Shown: positions 47,746 through 63,707, numbered from the stretch's first letter. The stretch: DNA of 64,000 bases from Musa acuminata AAA Group (GCF_036884655.1 NC_088337.1:32594501-32658500), one strand, 5' to 3'. Made by a program: numbers and translations. The notes: generated by a model from the sequence alone, not told the origin.

Positions 47746-50254
47746 ATGAAGCAGAAGATGAGACCCTTCAAAGACGAGTTCTCCTTCCGTTCGCCCTCCT
47801 CTCCTCTCGATTCCCCTTCCCCGATTCCGTAGAAAGTTCTTCATTTCTTCTCTTGTTTCTTCCCGTGTGTGGCAGAGGAGCGGCTCGCGGAATCGAGGGA
47901 TATCCTCGCCAAGTACCCCGATCGAGTGCCGGTAATGACCTAGCCTTCTTTGACTCTTGATTTGCCTCAAATCTATCGCGTATTAATGGGTGGAGATGGC
48001 GAAGATTTCCGCTTGCTCCTATTTGGGAATGATCGTGGTTGCGTCACGTCAATGTTAGAGTCTTGCTGAGCATACTTTGGGTCTTAATTCTACCGATGCC
48101 AGTAGCATAGAAAAAGCCCTAATTTTTGGGCTTAATTGCGAGAACTCTATAGTGATTATAAATAGTAATTACTACATGTTAAGAATCATGTGAACCATGT
48201 TGTGATTAAGGTGTATAGTTTCTATAGTCATTATACATAGTAATTACTACATGTTAAGAATCATGTGAACCATGTTGTGATTAAGGTGTATTTAGTTTCT
48301 ATAGTCATTATACATAGTAATTACTACATGTTAAGAATCATGTGAATCTTGTTGTGATTAAGGTGTATTTAGTTTCTGGTGTGAGTCAAACACCAGCACA
48401 TTTTACCAATATAGCTTCCATGATAGTTGCCTTATAGCTATTTGATTTTTCATTTTGCTTCATCGGGTAATTGTTGATAGGTTCTCGAGGAGTGCTCTCC
48501 CGGATATGGAAAAGAGAAAGTAAGTCAAGTGTTTCCGCAGCCATATAGTAGCACTTCATCATCTAATAGTCAAATTTGCTGCTTTTTGTTTTTTTTATCA
48601 TTACATACTTCTAGTTATTTTATTTTTGTGTGTGTGTGGAAGAACTTTTTTTCCCCTTTTCATTATTCTTTGCTTGCATTGTAGTTCTAGTTGTTTATAG
48701 GATCGCACTGTTCAAACTTTAAGTGTGCCCTTAACTATGGTTATTTTGTACATTCAATATGCCATGTTGTTAGAGGTATTTTTGTTAAAGCAAAACTGCA
48801 AGCATCCATATAAATGCAACTGTTGAATATTTTGCTCATTTGAATCTCATGTGGTAATATAGTGGTGATGAGTTCTCACCTACTGTGCAAAGGAATAATA
48901 GGCCATTTTGTCACTTAGTTACCTTTTTCTTAGGCTATGTTAATCTTGTGTATTGTAAAGGTATTTAATATATTGTCAAATGGAAGAAGAATGAAGTAAA
49001 TTGGCTATGGTAGAGATAATCCCAGGATATAGCTTCATTTAGTCAGTGAGGGACCTCTGGCAATGACTTCTTTGACCTTCTTCTACCTCTCTTTTCTTTT
49101 CTTTTTTTCCCAACATGAAAGAAGAATTATATTATCTTATGGAATGGATACAATATAAATGGATACTAGTGAGTAGGATAACCTCCAGTCCAGAATTTAC
49201 AGGATGGGTAGCTGGACCAAAATTGGCTGCCTAATTGGAACTCTGGACCGTTCCCTACAAACATGTATTTTGAACTCCCAAAACACATTCCAGGATACCA
49301 AGAATGACTCTTATAATATAAGCAATAACCCAAGTATGCTTGTCATTGTTGTTCAACATGTCAACCAAAACATGCAGGTTCTACCTGTAGGCAATGAATG
49401 CCAGGCATCCCTTCTGCATTCATTCCTCGATGTATTGTGCTCCACAAAACAGAAGAGCTATCGGCACTCAGTTTATAACATCCCTGTTGGGTCTTTCTCA
49501 TCTGCATGCTCTACAAGGCATCAGTTATAGCCTGGGATTGATTTTTCTTGTAGTTGTTATCTTTTCCTGGAAGCCATGCATATTTGCTTATGTTATCACT
49601 GTTCTCTCATGATGCTCAGGGTGGATACTTGTTATGTTATCAATGTAAGGATATAGCTAGGGAACAACAACAAATCATGGTTTTCAACTACTTATGCTGA
49701 TTACATGGATCATTTCCTACCACTGAGTTCTTATAAAGCAATATTACTAGTTGATCAAAAGGACATAAGATGAGTAGGATACTTGAATCAACACCATAAA
49801 AGATGAGTAGAATACTTGAGAGTCAACACATGTTTACTGGGGGTCAAACCCTTATTGTTGCTAGGAAATAATTATCTAAACTGTCTTTACTACAAAAGAA
49901 ATTATTTGGTGATGTGCATATGGATTTCTCTTGTCTAGAGATTTATATCGCCTTTACCATCCTTCTGCAGATATCTGGTGCCGAGAGACATGTCTGTTGG
50001 GCAATTCATTTACATATGAAGTGATCCTGGGAAAGCCCTTTTTGTGTTTGTCAAAAATACCTTACCACCAACAGGCACTAGTCTGTATCGTCTTCTTCAT
50101 GCATTCACCACAAGATCGATTCATTTCTGGTCATGCGTGCTTCTCCATAGCTGATTTCACAGCCACACTTTTGGATTCCATATACGAGTCATACAAAGAT
50201 GTGGACGGCTTCCTGTACATGTCTACAGTGGCGGAAAGATTTTTGGTTAAGTAA
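47746..50254 (+). pseudogene. ATG8: ATG8 (ATG8i-like) pseudogene with introns
   Basis: ATG8 is the ubiquitin-like autophagy protein that is joined to phosphatidylethanolamine. Exon remnants: 47746-47788, 47876-47931 (ERLAESRDILAKYPDRVP), 48481-48519, 49971-50074 (YLVPRDMSVGQFIYI, then PGKALFVFVKNTLPPT) and 50163-50254 (LLDSIYESYKDVDGFLYMS). Lesions: exon 3 has 39 bases where about 53 are expected, a 14-base loss that shifts frame. Exon 4 lacks 15 bases and has TGA just after FIYI. The exon 4 donor is GC (50075-50076) instead of GT. Exon 5 has lost one base, so the end reads out of frame and the terminal glycine needed for lipidation is lost. The adjacent frame still spells YSGGKIFG and then stop. 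Introns are retained, so this is a duplicated and not a processed pseudogene. A working copy must lie elsewhere. Confidence 0.88.
48146..48374 (+). repeat. Three-copy tandem repeat, 75-77 bp, in a pseudogene intron
   Basis: Copies start at 48146, 48221 and 48298, each beginning TCTATAGT(G/C)ATTATA and containing TAATTACTACATGTTAAGAA. Identity is very high, so the expansion is recent. Confidence 0.95.
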
Positions 50255-50320
50255 ATATTGATATATATCAATGATCTATATAAACAGTGATGTGTAAATG
50301 ATGATGGGGATGTTTTATTC

Positions 50321-51618
50321 GGGGCTAATTATATATTATGCTCTATAGTTAGTTATATTTAACGTCTTAGTCTCTATACTTTAAGAATATACATTGACAT
50401 TTTTATAGTTACGAAAGTGAAACATCTAGATTCATTAATATTAATGATGTTAGTTTTACCAATAAAAACACGAAAATAAAAGATAAAAAGATAATTTTAA
50501 CATTCGGTGACGAATGACATCAGTGGTAGTATATGACTATGGTGGTAGTGGACGATGGCATCGTTGGTGTTGATGTTAACATAATTACTTGGTTGCCTTC
50601 GACGACGATAAGGTCCACTCTCATCGTAATACCACTCGCCTCCATGAGGAGCGTCCTGTCGATCTCATTGTTACGCACCCTATGTCGACGTAGATGGTGG
50701 TGGCCACTCCCTATCCCCCTACTCCTTTCCCATCTCATTCTTTTAGGAGTAGTGTCTCAGTATCCTCAAATCCTTCTCCCACCTCATTGTAGCTGACGAT
50801 GCCTTTGCACTCCCTCTTCTTCCCTCTCCATCATGCGTAAGAAGTGCTTCGTCGCCTCTCCCGACCTATTTGCAATTGTGCACGCCCTTTGCTCTGATGG
50901 CCTCCCGCACGATTGTGACGACGTGGATGAGCTCTGGTTAGTGCCCAACGCCATGCCACAAAGGGTAGCACCCATCGTGTGGGAGGCCATTGGAGCAATT
51001 TAGTCGACAATGGACATTGCTCTCTATGGCACACTGTCCATCGTGTAGGAGGCCATTACAACAATTAGGTTGGCAATGTATGTGATGCCATAGAGGGCGA
51101 CATCCATCATACGAGAGGCCATTGGAGCAACTGGGTTGGCGATGATTGTTGCCCTCTATCGCATGTCATCCATCGTGTGAGAGGTTAATAGAGCAATTGG
51201 GCCATCCATCGTGTGAGAGGTTAATAGAGCAATTGGGCCGACGATGGACGTCACCCTCTGTGGTGACGCATTGGGCACTAACCAGATGGGAGAGAGATTT
51301 GAGGATTCAGAGATTTGAGGATTCCGGGATGCTGCTCCTAAGAGAATAGGATTACGAAAAAATGGAAGGATGGGGAGCGACCCTCACCATATACGTTAGG
51401 TAGAGCGGGCAATGATGAGGTTGGCAATGTGTTCCTCGTGGAGGCATATGACATCACAATGAGAGACAACCTTATCGTCGTCAGAGGTGGCCAAGTATAG
51501 ACGTCGATGCTAGCGACATTGTTGTGCGCAACCACTAACATCGTCCGAGATGTTTTACTTCCATAATAATAAAAATGCCAATGTAAAAATCAAAATACAA
51601 ACTACATGTAATTAACCA
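50321..51618. mobile_element. Non-autonomous MULE-like element with long inverted repeats
   Basis: The left arm and the reverse complement of the right arm align over about 300 bp. Shared words include ACATTG(A/G)CATTTTTAT, AAACATCT, GACGACGATAAGG, CGCCTCCA(T/C)GAGGA in one arm and GCCTCCACGAGGA in the other, and TTAGGAG(T/C)AG(T/C). Outer ends are GGGGCTAATTA on the left and, reversed, CTGGTTAATTA on the right. GTTTTATTC at 50312-50320 and GTTTTATCC at 51619-51627 form a 9-bp target duplication with one mismatch, the length made by Mutator-like transposases. The interior (about 50800-51290) has degenerate tandem repeats around CCATCGTGTG(G/A)GAGG and no transposase. It begins 66 bases after the ATG8 pseudogene. 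Confidence 0.7.
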
Positions 51619-51627
51619 GTTTTATCC

Positions 51628-52006
51628 GGCTGATGACTACTATACCTGTGCAGACTAAGTTCTGCTCTTTTGGTCGGTGGCTAGAATACTGATCGGTAAG
51701 ACTCGGTTCTTCTCGATAGGAGCGTTTGGCGACGACTGTTAGAAGCAGCAGCAGGTACCACGCACCTTATCTTTTTTCCTATGCAGATAGGCACCTTCAT
51801 GAATCACACAAGCTTTCACATCAGACACTTCAAAAAGGAACCTTAATTTATTTCCATGATCAAATTAACTTTCAAGCTCAACAATCATGTATTCTAATGT
51901 TCACGTGTCAAATTTCTCACTGAAGCTACACATTGTTCCTGAAGCATGGTTTTGATTAGCAAGACAAAATGAAGGGTAGTAAAAGAAATGATCGATGCAA
52001 TGGTAG
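51628..52006. other. Intergenic DNA and 3' untranslated flank of ACLA
   Basis: No separate gene is supported. This is the downstream flank of the ATP-citrate lyase gene. Confidence 0.6.
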
Positions 52007-55000
52007 TTATGCAGCAGACATGACACAGTCAATAGCTTCTTTGCAAATTCCTGTCATCGTGGCCTCCGGTCCATATACCTGCAACAGAAAGTCATTGGAT
52101 GAGCATATGGCCAACGAATTCGATAAGTGTCTCCCCTCATAGAGAAGATGTGCATCGAGTTACCTCCAGAGGAACTCCGAGCTCCTCGCCCACTTTCCTC
52201 ATTTTTGCCAGACCAGTCTGATAATTTGGTCCCCCTCTTCTAACATAGATGTGCATCCTTGCTGCCTTCAGCTTTGATTCCTGTGAATAAATATGGAAGA
52301 AGTACATCATGAGTTGGAGAAGATACAAAACGGCTGTAATTTGGTGAACTAACCTTCTCTTTCAGTGCCCTGATGATGCCATTGAATGTAGCAGCAACGT
52401 CAGTAAAGTTTGCTATACCTCCTCCAATGAGAAGAGCTCTCTTACGGCCATCTGGATCGGCGGTTGCACACTGATACGGTGAAAAACATCGTGTTCAATG
52501 TCAATGCTAAGGAGAAGTCGAACAAAGAATGAACCCAAAAGAAGAGAAACAAGAAGGATGAGGGAGGGAATTCATACATCAAGAACGACTCTGGCATATT
52601 GAAGAACCTCTTCCTCATTTGGAGCACCACTGTACTCCGCATAGTTTCCAAGTTCAGATGCATAGCCCAGATCTCCGACCTAATAAACGATGAATTCAAA
52701 TTTCAAGGCAGAAATTTCTGTCATAAGGCTTAACAGACTGAAGCAATCTAATGTGATCAAAGTCCTACATAAATTTTGCGAAAAACTGAGATGTGACGGA
52801 AGCAAGCTAACCGTATCAGCATAAATGACACTAGCACCACCACCAGCTACCATTGTCCATATGCGTCCTTTTGGATTTAGGACAGTGAACTTCAAGGAGG
52901 CACTGGTCTGCAACAAAGTAATCAAAATCATTTAGTATGCTCAAAACAGAATGGAAAAACATCATGATTACAACTCCAACACACAAAATTGGTTGGTTTG
53001 TTAGAATAGGATGGGATTTGTACAGCCAGAAGAAAATTAAATGATATATGCAATCTCCGATCCTGTGCAAGGTCTAGTATATTCTAAAAAAACTACGTTA
53101 TCTATATAAAGAAAACAGTATCAAATCAAGCATAAAGAATTCTCATGACCTCTTGCACATGTCCTGCATCTTCTGACAAGAAGATGCTAGATGTCACCAG
53201 AAAAGCTCCATAAGGGAGGCAGTATCAGTTGGTCAATGAGTAATTACCGATTGAGTTGAGACAGCTTATAGAGGTATCTCAAAGTAACAATAATGGATTG
53301 GCAAAAAGAAATGTAAATGCTTTACTGGATATCAGGAACCCTCAGTCCTGCAGCTGTTCCTTTAAAGGTAATGGTGAATTCCTAAACCTTACAGCCGATG
53401 GCTCATTGAACAGATCTATCTTTACATTGTAGCATGCTGGTTCGCCATTAGTATCATATATAGAAAAGTTAATCCGTATGATTGCAATTATAAATTGTTG
53501 CAGATTTTACAGCAAAAGAAGAGAAGCAACTAAACAGATACAGCATGGAAACATACACAGAATATCAACAAAGAAAGCTTAAACTGCATAACAGTTGTCA
53601 TGCACAGATTAACAATTAATGTTTAAAACCATTCTCACTAATATTTTATGGTCAATATACCATAAAGCTTGAATGTAGAAAGAAAAATATCAAAATGCAA
53701 ATCCTTTTTCATCATCATTATTGTGTTCAAAATATACTTGAATAGCATAAGAAAGAAGCTGTTGTATGACTGGAAAAAGACATCCAAATCAAAATTCACT
53801 TTTTTAAAAGGACAAAGAAAAAAAAGCAAAGATCCCCTCCAGACATCTTAAGCCCATAGTCATAGCATCAAATAAGTGACCATCAAAGGATGCAAAGAAT
53901 TAAAAATAAGACCTCTTGGACTTCCCCCAAAACTCTCATATACCTAAGCTGCACGAGTTCAAGATATTTTCATAATAGTAACTCACTGCACTACAGTAGC
54001 TGATAGATATAATTTGTTCTTACTGCACTACAGTAGCTCATAGATATAATTTACTTTTAGATCATCCAGAAAGTGAAAACCAAACTTCAAAATGTCCAGG
54101 AACAAGAAGAAACAATGGGGATGGATCAAAACACAACAAACCAAATACAATTCAAACAGCAGGCAAGCTAGTTAGCTTTAGAAAAGTTCAAGTAACATTA
54201 TCAATCCAGTTAATATCATTTCCAGCATTTTCATGTCTGATAAAAACCAAAACTACTGATAATTCTTTTCTAAGATTTATATCTGCACTCAAATTCAGTT
54301 TTGATTCAACAGATGGCATGATTTGGTTTGGAGGTCTCCAAAAAAATTTAAAAAGATCGTTGCATAAAGTTTATTAGCAGTAAACTGTTGGACCAGCTAA
54401 AATGTCAACTACATCCATCATAATGCTAAATGCAAATGATAAGCTAGAGCACAATGAAGTTGGATCTCAAAAGAGGTGAAACAATAAGGAAAATGAAAGA
54501 GTACAAAGCAATGCGCCAAACTGTAGAGTATACATGACCACACAAAATTAAGATGTTTCTAATAACATGGGCTATTATAAATACAAAACTTGTCAACTTC
54601 CTGTAAAAGGTACCAATTAAATAGAAATGAAAAGATGTAATCATCAATGCTGCTACCTTCTCATCGAGTTCATGAACAAATTTTTCTGTAGGGCTCAGGA
54701 CTCTTCCAAAAGGAAGTGGGAAGTCAATGCCTCCCCACCTACACAGCGTGTTAAATTTCATCAAGAAGTTAGTCAAAGAATGTCTTCCATAAGCCAATCT
54801 TCAAGTCAAAGAATTATAGCCTACTTTTTGAAGTTCTTGAAAGCAGCCGTATCATCCAATTCTCCTCGCATATCCAGTGGGTATGGTTCACCATTTACCA
54901 AAGTAAATGGGTTCATCTCTATAAAACTGAAATCCAAATCTGTAAAAGATGCAAGGGACCAAATCAATGCTAACTATGAATCATGAGCACAAAAATGAAA

Positions 55001-56304
55001 CAAGGGGTGAACCAAAAAACATATCTACAGATTAAGGACACTAAGTAGCAAATAGAAAGATCTATTCAAATATGTCATCAAGAAGAAGACTTCTGTAATA
55101 ACCTATGAACAATCTACTTCTTAACATATGTGCATTACCACCTTCTATATCTATATATTGCATATAACATATTTGGAGGCAAGAACATAGAAAACAGCAT
55201 TGTGTGGGAATCTATTATTAGGTGAACATATACAGTCAGATGTTTAATTTCCTGGCTTACCTTGGAACACAGTAAAAACTCCCTTAATAAAGTCCCCTAT
55301 CTTCCCTCGTACCTGAGCCAATTAATGCAACAAGGGATCCTAGTTATAGCAACAATGAAGTATATCACCATAATATATAATTTCTGATGGTTACTAGTAT
55401 AATAAGAAAAGCAAGCAAGCGATAATTTGATGTATAGCTACGAACGAGTGCACCACACCTCCAATGGAAGCGTTGCGATCAAAGGAGCACATGCCTCGCC
55501 TGTCATAGGCTTCTCTGTAGGAAGATATACCGTCTTGACCTTGTCCCAGTTCTCCTCTATTTCAATGCCTCCACACTCTGAGAAGCTGACGGTGCAACCC
55601 AGCCTCTCGGACACAATAGAGAGGTAGTATTCTTGATCGTGGGGAACAAATGGCTCGATTATGAACGTGGTGATCGGAGCCTTGCACCCTCCCATCTCAA
55701 CCTTTGAGCAAAAAGAAAGTATATTAGATTCCATCACACGGTTATCTCATTGCATAAGAAGATCATAAAACATCATAGATCACCTCCACTCCCAGACGTT
55801 CCTTGACAAACTGAGCCGCCTGAGCCAGATCTAGGTTGAGAGCCACCAAACCACTCTTTCCACGCTTGCCGAACAGCATGTCGGGCTTCACGACCAACTT
55901 CATGGACGAAAGCCATGGCTCCTTGTTCACCAACTCATTGAAGTCCGTCGATTCCGTCACCTACATCAACTCAACCATCACGAAAAATAGTCTGAAACCC
56001 CTCATTTTGAGGACCAATTTCGACCGACGCGCGACAACTAGAACGCATTCATCATCCCGTCCAAAGAAATTAGATTCAAACTTCACAGGAAACCATACGA
56101 ATCGATCATCGAGAACATAAAACGACCAAACAACCCCGGAAACGGACGATCGTAAGAGATCGATAGACCGAGGCTCTGTTATCGATTGGGGACGGATGAG
56201 AGCACCTGGACGGATCGGATCTGGAGATCGATGCCGGCGAGACGCTTGAGGTGCTCCTTGAGGAGACGCTTGGAATCGTACTCCCGGATCTTCTTCCTGG
56301 CCAT
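52007..56304 (-). CDS. ACLA: ATP-citrate lyase subunit A (11 exons)
   Basis: Plant ATP-citrate lyase is an A/B hetero-oligomer that cleaves citrate with CoA and ATP to give cytosolic acetyl-CoA and oxaloacetate, feeding wax, sterol and flavonoid synthesis. The A subunit is the ATP-grasp/CoA-ligase half. Minus-strand exons: 56206-56304, 55784-55960, 55459-55701, 55261-55312, 54825-54939, 54657-54738, 52812-52907, 52578-52679, 52354-52470, 52164-52280, 52007-52078. Total 1272 bases, 423 residues, exactly the usual plant length. Seen: [18 protein letters not shown] at the start, [94 protein letters not shown] and the tail [16 protein letters not shown]. All splice sites are GT-AG. Intron 6 is the longest (1.75 kb). 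Nothing suggests loss of function. Confidence 0.97.
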
Positions 56305-58800
56305 CGCCTCCCTTCTTCGGTTCTTCCGCCCGTGGCTCCAACGGACACGATCACCACGCCCCTAAGCAACGCTAGACATCGCTTTAAATAACGTTCGGAG
56401 ATGATCAACTTGGAGTATTGGACGGCCCAGATTCGTTTGGCGGGTAGGTGGGCGCTTCGCATCGATGGAAGAGACGGGTTAGCTTTGGCGGACAGTGGCC
56501 GACGCATCCACCTACCCCTCGGCGGTCGCTAATTGCCGCCGCATAGTTTTATTAATAGTGGAAACTTTATGCGAGATCCGACATCCACCGTCGATATTGT
56601 TCAGGGAAACTATATGAACCGTAGGATTCGGGTGCGCAAATATTGTGCAGGTTATGTATGTCCCACTTTTTTTTTGTTTTGATCGAACCGTTCATCTGAC
56701 GTGATCAAATTAATTTGGAAAAGATAGACGGTGGGAGTACCGTTTTGGAGGGATTACTTAGTAACTCTTTAAATCGTGTGTTGGGAAGGTTCGGTGGCCT
56801 GTTAGCGGTGGTTGGGAACTCGATCCTCTCCAGTTATGTTTGAAAATAGGATCTTCCAGTTGTATCGTGGCGATGGCACAGGACACTGTCCGCTGCGTTG
56901 GTCGGCGCACGTGCTGTGATGGAAGTTCTGGATTGGGCCGCAAGAAAGTATATGAGCCAATTTTGTAGATCCGAATTATAAGTGGCTAAACTCTATTTAT
57001 TTCATCATTTGCTTATTTGGCATTTGAGTAATGGATTATTGATGGTGTTAACAGAAAAAAAAAAAAATCATTAATATCTTGATTAGTCCGATGTGACCCA
57101 GACCCACATATATAAAGTTGTCTAATGTGAAAATATCAAACTCCCCAGATATCACTTGAAGACTGAAATTGAGAAGTATTCCGATCTTAAGTTAATAACT
57201 TGAAGAATAAGAGTGTAGATGTGAGTGGTAAAAAAAAATCTCTTTTTTCATTGTGTTGAAAATCATATTTTATATATAATCATAAAGAATAAAATATTTT
57301 ATAAACTATTCCACGAAGAATTAGTCTTTAATAATCTCCAACAATCTTTCTAACCTATAACCATTTATATTGGACTTTTGCTAGGTAGACGGGTGAAAAG
57401 TGGCATTCGTTTTCTTATTTTACCTTGACATCACATGAAGATGATATGCTAGATGATGATTAATTGATAATGTACTTTCTATATGACCAATATAATAAAA
57501 AAATCAATACGTTTAAGAGTCCTATATTTTGTTGATATAAACTCATGTGGACCTCATGAAAACTAATCAAACTACATCCTCATTCCTTCTACAAATTATC
57601 ACCATATTTTCTAAATACCTTTGTTCTCTTTTGTAGATGCAAAATATCTCCTTGCTAATAAAGAAAGTCAATATTATCAAATTTTAACCAGCATTTGATA
57701 AATGTAAGAATATCTTCAAATAAAATTTGCAATTTATCTTCTAGCAGCCAGCATGACACAATTAATTAGCTCTGCTAAATTCTCTTCCATTAGTTGCTAC
57801 ATTAGAAGTCAACTTTTTGTTATCTAGATATTACTTTCTTCCTCATAGGTAACCTCACCCCTTTCCCTATGAGACGATTAGAGTCGAAGAAGATTCGATT
57901 GGGGGAGATTCTGATGTACTGCTTATATGTTCGAGATGAGATTTTGATGATCAATCATATGTCCAAGCCTCTTAGGGGTTCTAATGCGTCAGGATACACA
58001 TTGGTTTCATTAGAGATCGTGTATAAGCAATTAATGATAGAATAAGATCCCGATCTAACCCTTCCTATGATATAAAACAACAGAAGTCTTCGGTCTGAAA
58101 TTTTTATTTAAGGTTGGGAGACTAATGATTGATTCAAATGAACTTGTATGTTCTTCAGAGATTTATTCATGTCAATGACGGGAAAAATTCTCAAGTTTGG
58201 AAGATTAACCTTTATAATTGAATGACTAGTAAAGGGAGGCTAATGATTGATCCGAGTGGATTTTTATGTCCTTCGAAAGTTTATTCCGAATCATTAGCGA
58301 AGGGCGATTGCAAGTACATCTAGGTAGATTACAGTGGATGCGTGTCTTGGCACAAGCTTCATCTTTATAGGATAGGAGACATTAATTTGATGCTTTGAGA
58401 TGCGTGAGAGGAACTCGTGATTCGTATCTCTCGACCGATCGTAGCAACACGGCACTGTTGTGACAATTTTATGGGCGATTTTATGAAAACGTCCTTTGAA
58501 CTTTCACTTATTCTCACTTATAACCGTGACAGCCAAATGTTGCATAGAGAAAGGCCTTAAGTGGGAATAAAACCCAAAGGGAGCCTTAATTGTGAATAAA
58601 ATAAAAGGGGCTTTTTCTGGGGATAATATTTGGTATTGTCTGTGTTTTGTTCCGTGAATTGTGAATATATAGTAGCAGAAGAGGTGTAAATTAAGTTTAT
58701 ACGAAGGTTTCAATTGAAAATTTTAACCCCGACGTTCACACCCTCTGTAAATAAAAAGCCCGAAAAGGTTTAAAGCGAAAAAATACTAGAAAAAGACAAA
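56305..58800. other. ACLA promoter and AT-rich intergenic DNA
   Basis: 56305-56540 is the ACLA leader and promoter. 56540-57060 has no gene. A poly(A) run of about 14 bases at 57054-57067 may mark an old insertion. 57840-58480 resembles decayed retrotransposon DNA and contains a diverged direct repeat of about 118 bp spacing (GGGAGACTAATGATTGAT at 58116 and GGGAGGCTAATGATTGAT at 58234). Confidence 0.45.
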
Positions 58801-59331
58801 TGAAAGTTCGAGCTCGTGTTCACACGAGTCTCATTTCTCTCCTCAACCCCGAGGTGAGAGTGCGAAGGTCGAGAGAGAGAGAGAGGGGGGAACGTCAATT
58901 CTTCGATCTCTTGATGATCTGTTTCCCAGTGATTCTCGTTGCCTGATCGGTGGCTGAATTTCTCTTCGGTGAGAATCGCAGCCCGAACTCTTCTTTCTTA
59001 TTCTGTTTAACAGGTTTTTAGGTTTGAGCTTGCTATGATCTTCTCCCAGTTGTTGATCTGATAGATCCGTGCTCTCTCGACCTTTTGTGGTACTTTCTAT
59101 CCGTCTTTGTGTTCAGATCTGTAATGATTTCGACTGTCAGAGCAGATCGAAGGAGATCTTATTAGGGTTTGACGCTTTACATTTTTTGGTCCTTTGTTGC
59201 CTATGGAAGTTCGTTGCTTAAATCTTGTTTTTTCCTTCTAGGTCCAGGGTCTGTGTTATGATCTGAATCAGTTGCTCTTGCTCTTCTATCTCTTAGATTT
59301 TTTTTTTCTTCTGTTTTCTCCTAATATAGAG

Positions 59332-59465
59332 TATTTCGTTATAGTTGCTGCAGATATGAGTTAGATATGCTTGAGCTTCCCTAGTGATCATGGAGCTCTA
59401 TTTCGTTATAGTTGCTGCAGATATGAGTTAGACATGCTTGAGCTTCCCCAGTGATCATGGAGCTC
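59332..59465 (+). repeat. Two-copy tandem repeat, 67 bp
   Basis: Copies at 59332-59398 and 59399-59465 start TATTTCGTTATAGTTGCTGC and differ at only two or three bases. Confidence 0.95.
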
Positions 59466-60012
59466 CTTGTTTGACTGACGTTCGAACGTTGTTTGAGGAT
59501 AGCATAATTACATGTTTGTGTTTCATGATGAAGAAGTGAAATGTTTGCTGCAGAGGTCATGGGTGATCTTTTATGGGAATCTTAGTTTGAGAAGACCAGT
59601 TACGTGGTTGAGAAGTTTCACAATGGATTCCCTTTTCAGTGGTATTCACGGATGGCAAGTTTGGTAAAACTGGAACCTAGATCAACCGAAACGTCTAAGA
59701 TGATGCCCATTAATTAAGTGGTTGATGATTTCGTTTGTTAGTCTTTATAAGTTGCTAAAATTAGGTGAAGCTGTAGACTGGGGATTTGGTCCTTTATGAT
59801 CTGGGAGATCAGGGTTCAAGTCTTGGAAATAATCTTTCTAAATATAGAAGGAAGACTGCATACATTGATCATCCCCACACCTGATATTAACAAGAGCCTC
59901 ATGAACTGGGTATGCCTCTTTTATGGGCTGGGTATTTCTGTGTGATTGTCATCTGATATTGCTTTTAGGGATATGTTTTCAAGAATGGGTTTGTTATGAT
60001 GGGGACCAGTAA

Positions 60013-60215
60013 GTTAATTTCTGTGGCTGATTAATGATGCTGGAAATTAATGACAGTTAATTTGGTCAAAGGCAACACACATTGACTTGTCGCATGAAAT
60101 TTAGTGTTCCTTTGCTAGCTTTTGCTGCACTTCATTAATTTCTGTGGATGATTAATGATGCTGGAAATTAATGATAGTTAACTTGGTCAAAGGCACCATA
60201 CATTGACTCTGCTGT
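60013..60215 (+). repeat. Direct repeat pair, about 80 bp, spaced about 123 bp
   Basis: TAATTTCTGTGG(C/A)TGATTAATG, then ATGCTGGAAATTAATGA and TTGGTCAAAGGCA, occur near 60013 and again near 60136, with similar ends (CATTGACT). Confidence 0.85.
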
Positions 60216-60663
60216 GTTGTATCTAAATGGAAAGATATAAGACGTAACGTTGTACTTATTTTAGCTGTTTTATTCTGTTGTTTGGTAGCTATTATCAATT
60301 CGATGTAATGTGAGCAAAGTTGAGAGTTGGTTAAACATTCAATGGCCTCCTCTGTTGATCTATATAAACAAGTTCTATCTTTTACATGCCTTCGGATATA
60401 AATTTGTTACTCTTTATCTGTTTGAGTATCTGCTTTGATGTAGATGTTTGTAAGCACTGTATGTTTATGAGCCTAATTCTCAATTATTTGTACAACATTG
60501 AACATTGCATGAGGTTCTTTTGAATTTGCATTCCAGAAATTATGCCTCAAGGCTCGTCTTAATGACATGAATTCTGGTTTCTTTATAGGTACTTGTTCTC
60601 GGGATCCGTTTCTTTTACATGAGGAACTGGTTACAGAGATCATTAAATTACCTTCTGTACTGA

Positions 60664-63707
<3,044 letters not shown>

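Larger units (their letters stand above)
58801..60663 (+). promoter_or_regulatory. Leader region of the GSK3-like kinase with a probable 1.6-kb leader intron
   Basis: A GA run at 58870-58890 and mixed GC-rich sequence look like a 5' untranslated exon. A good donor (CTTCG|GTGAGAATC) lies at 58968/58969. The matching acceptor is TTTCTTTATAG at 60578-60588, leaving a second leader piece of 75 bases before the start codon. TSS and transcript structure are inference. A tandem repeat (2 x 67 bp) at 59332-59465 and a diverged direct repeat (about 60013 and 60136) lie inside this intron. Confidence 0.55.

Noticed and set aside
49204..49612. Two plus-strand frames in the ATG8 pseudogene intron
   Set aside because: They have no known motifs and lie in an intron between clear ATG8 exon remnants.
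54444..54797. Minus-strand 117-codon frame
   Set aside because: It reads through both splice sites of ACLA exon 6; only the middle 27 codons are real.
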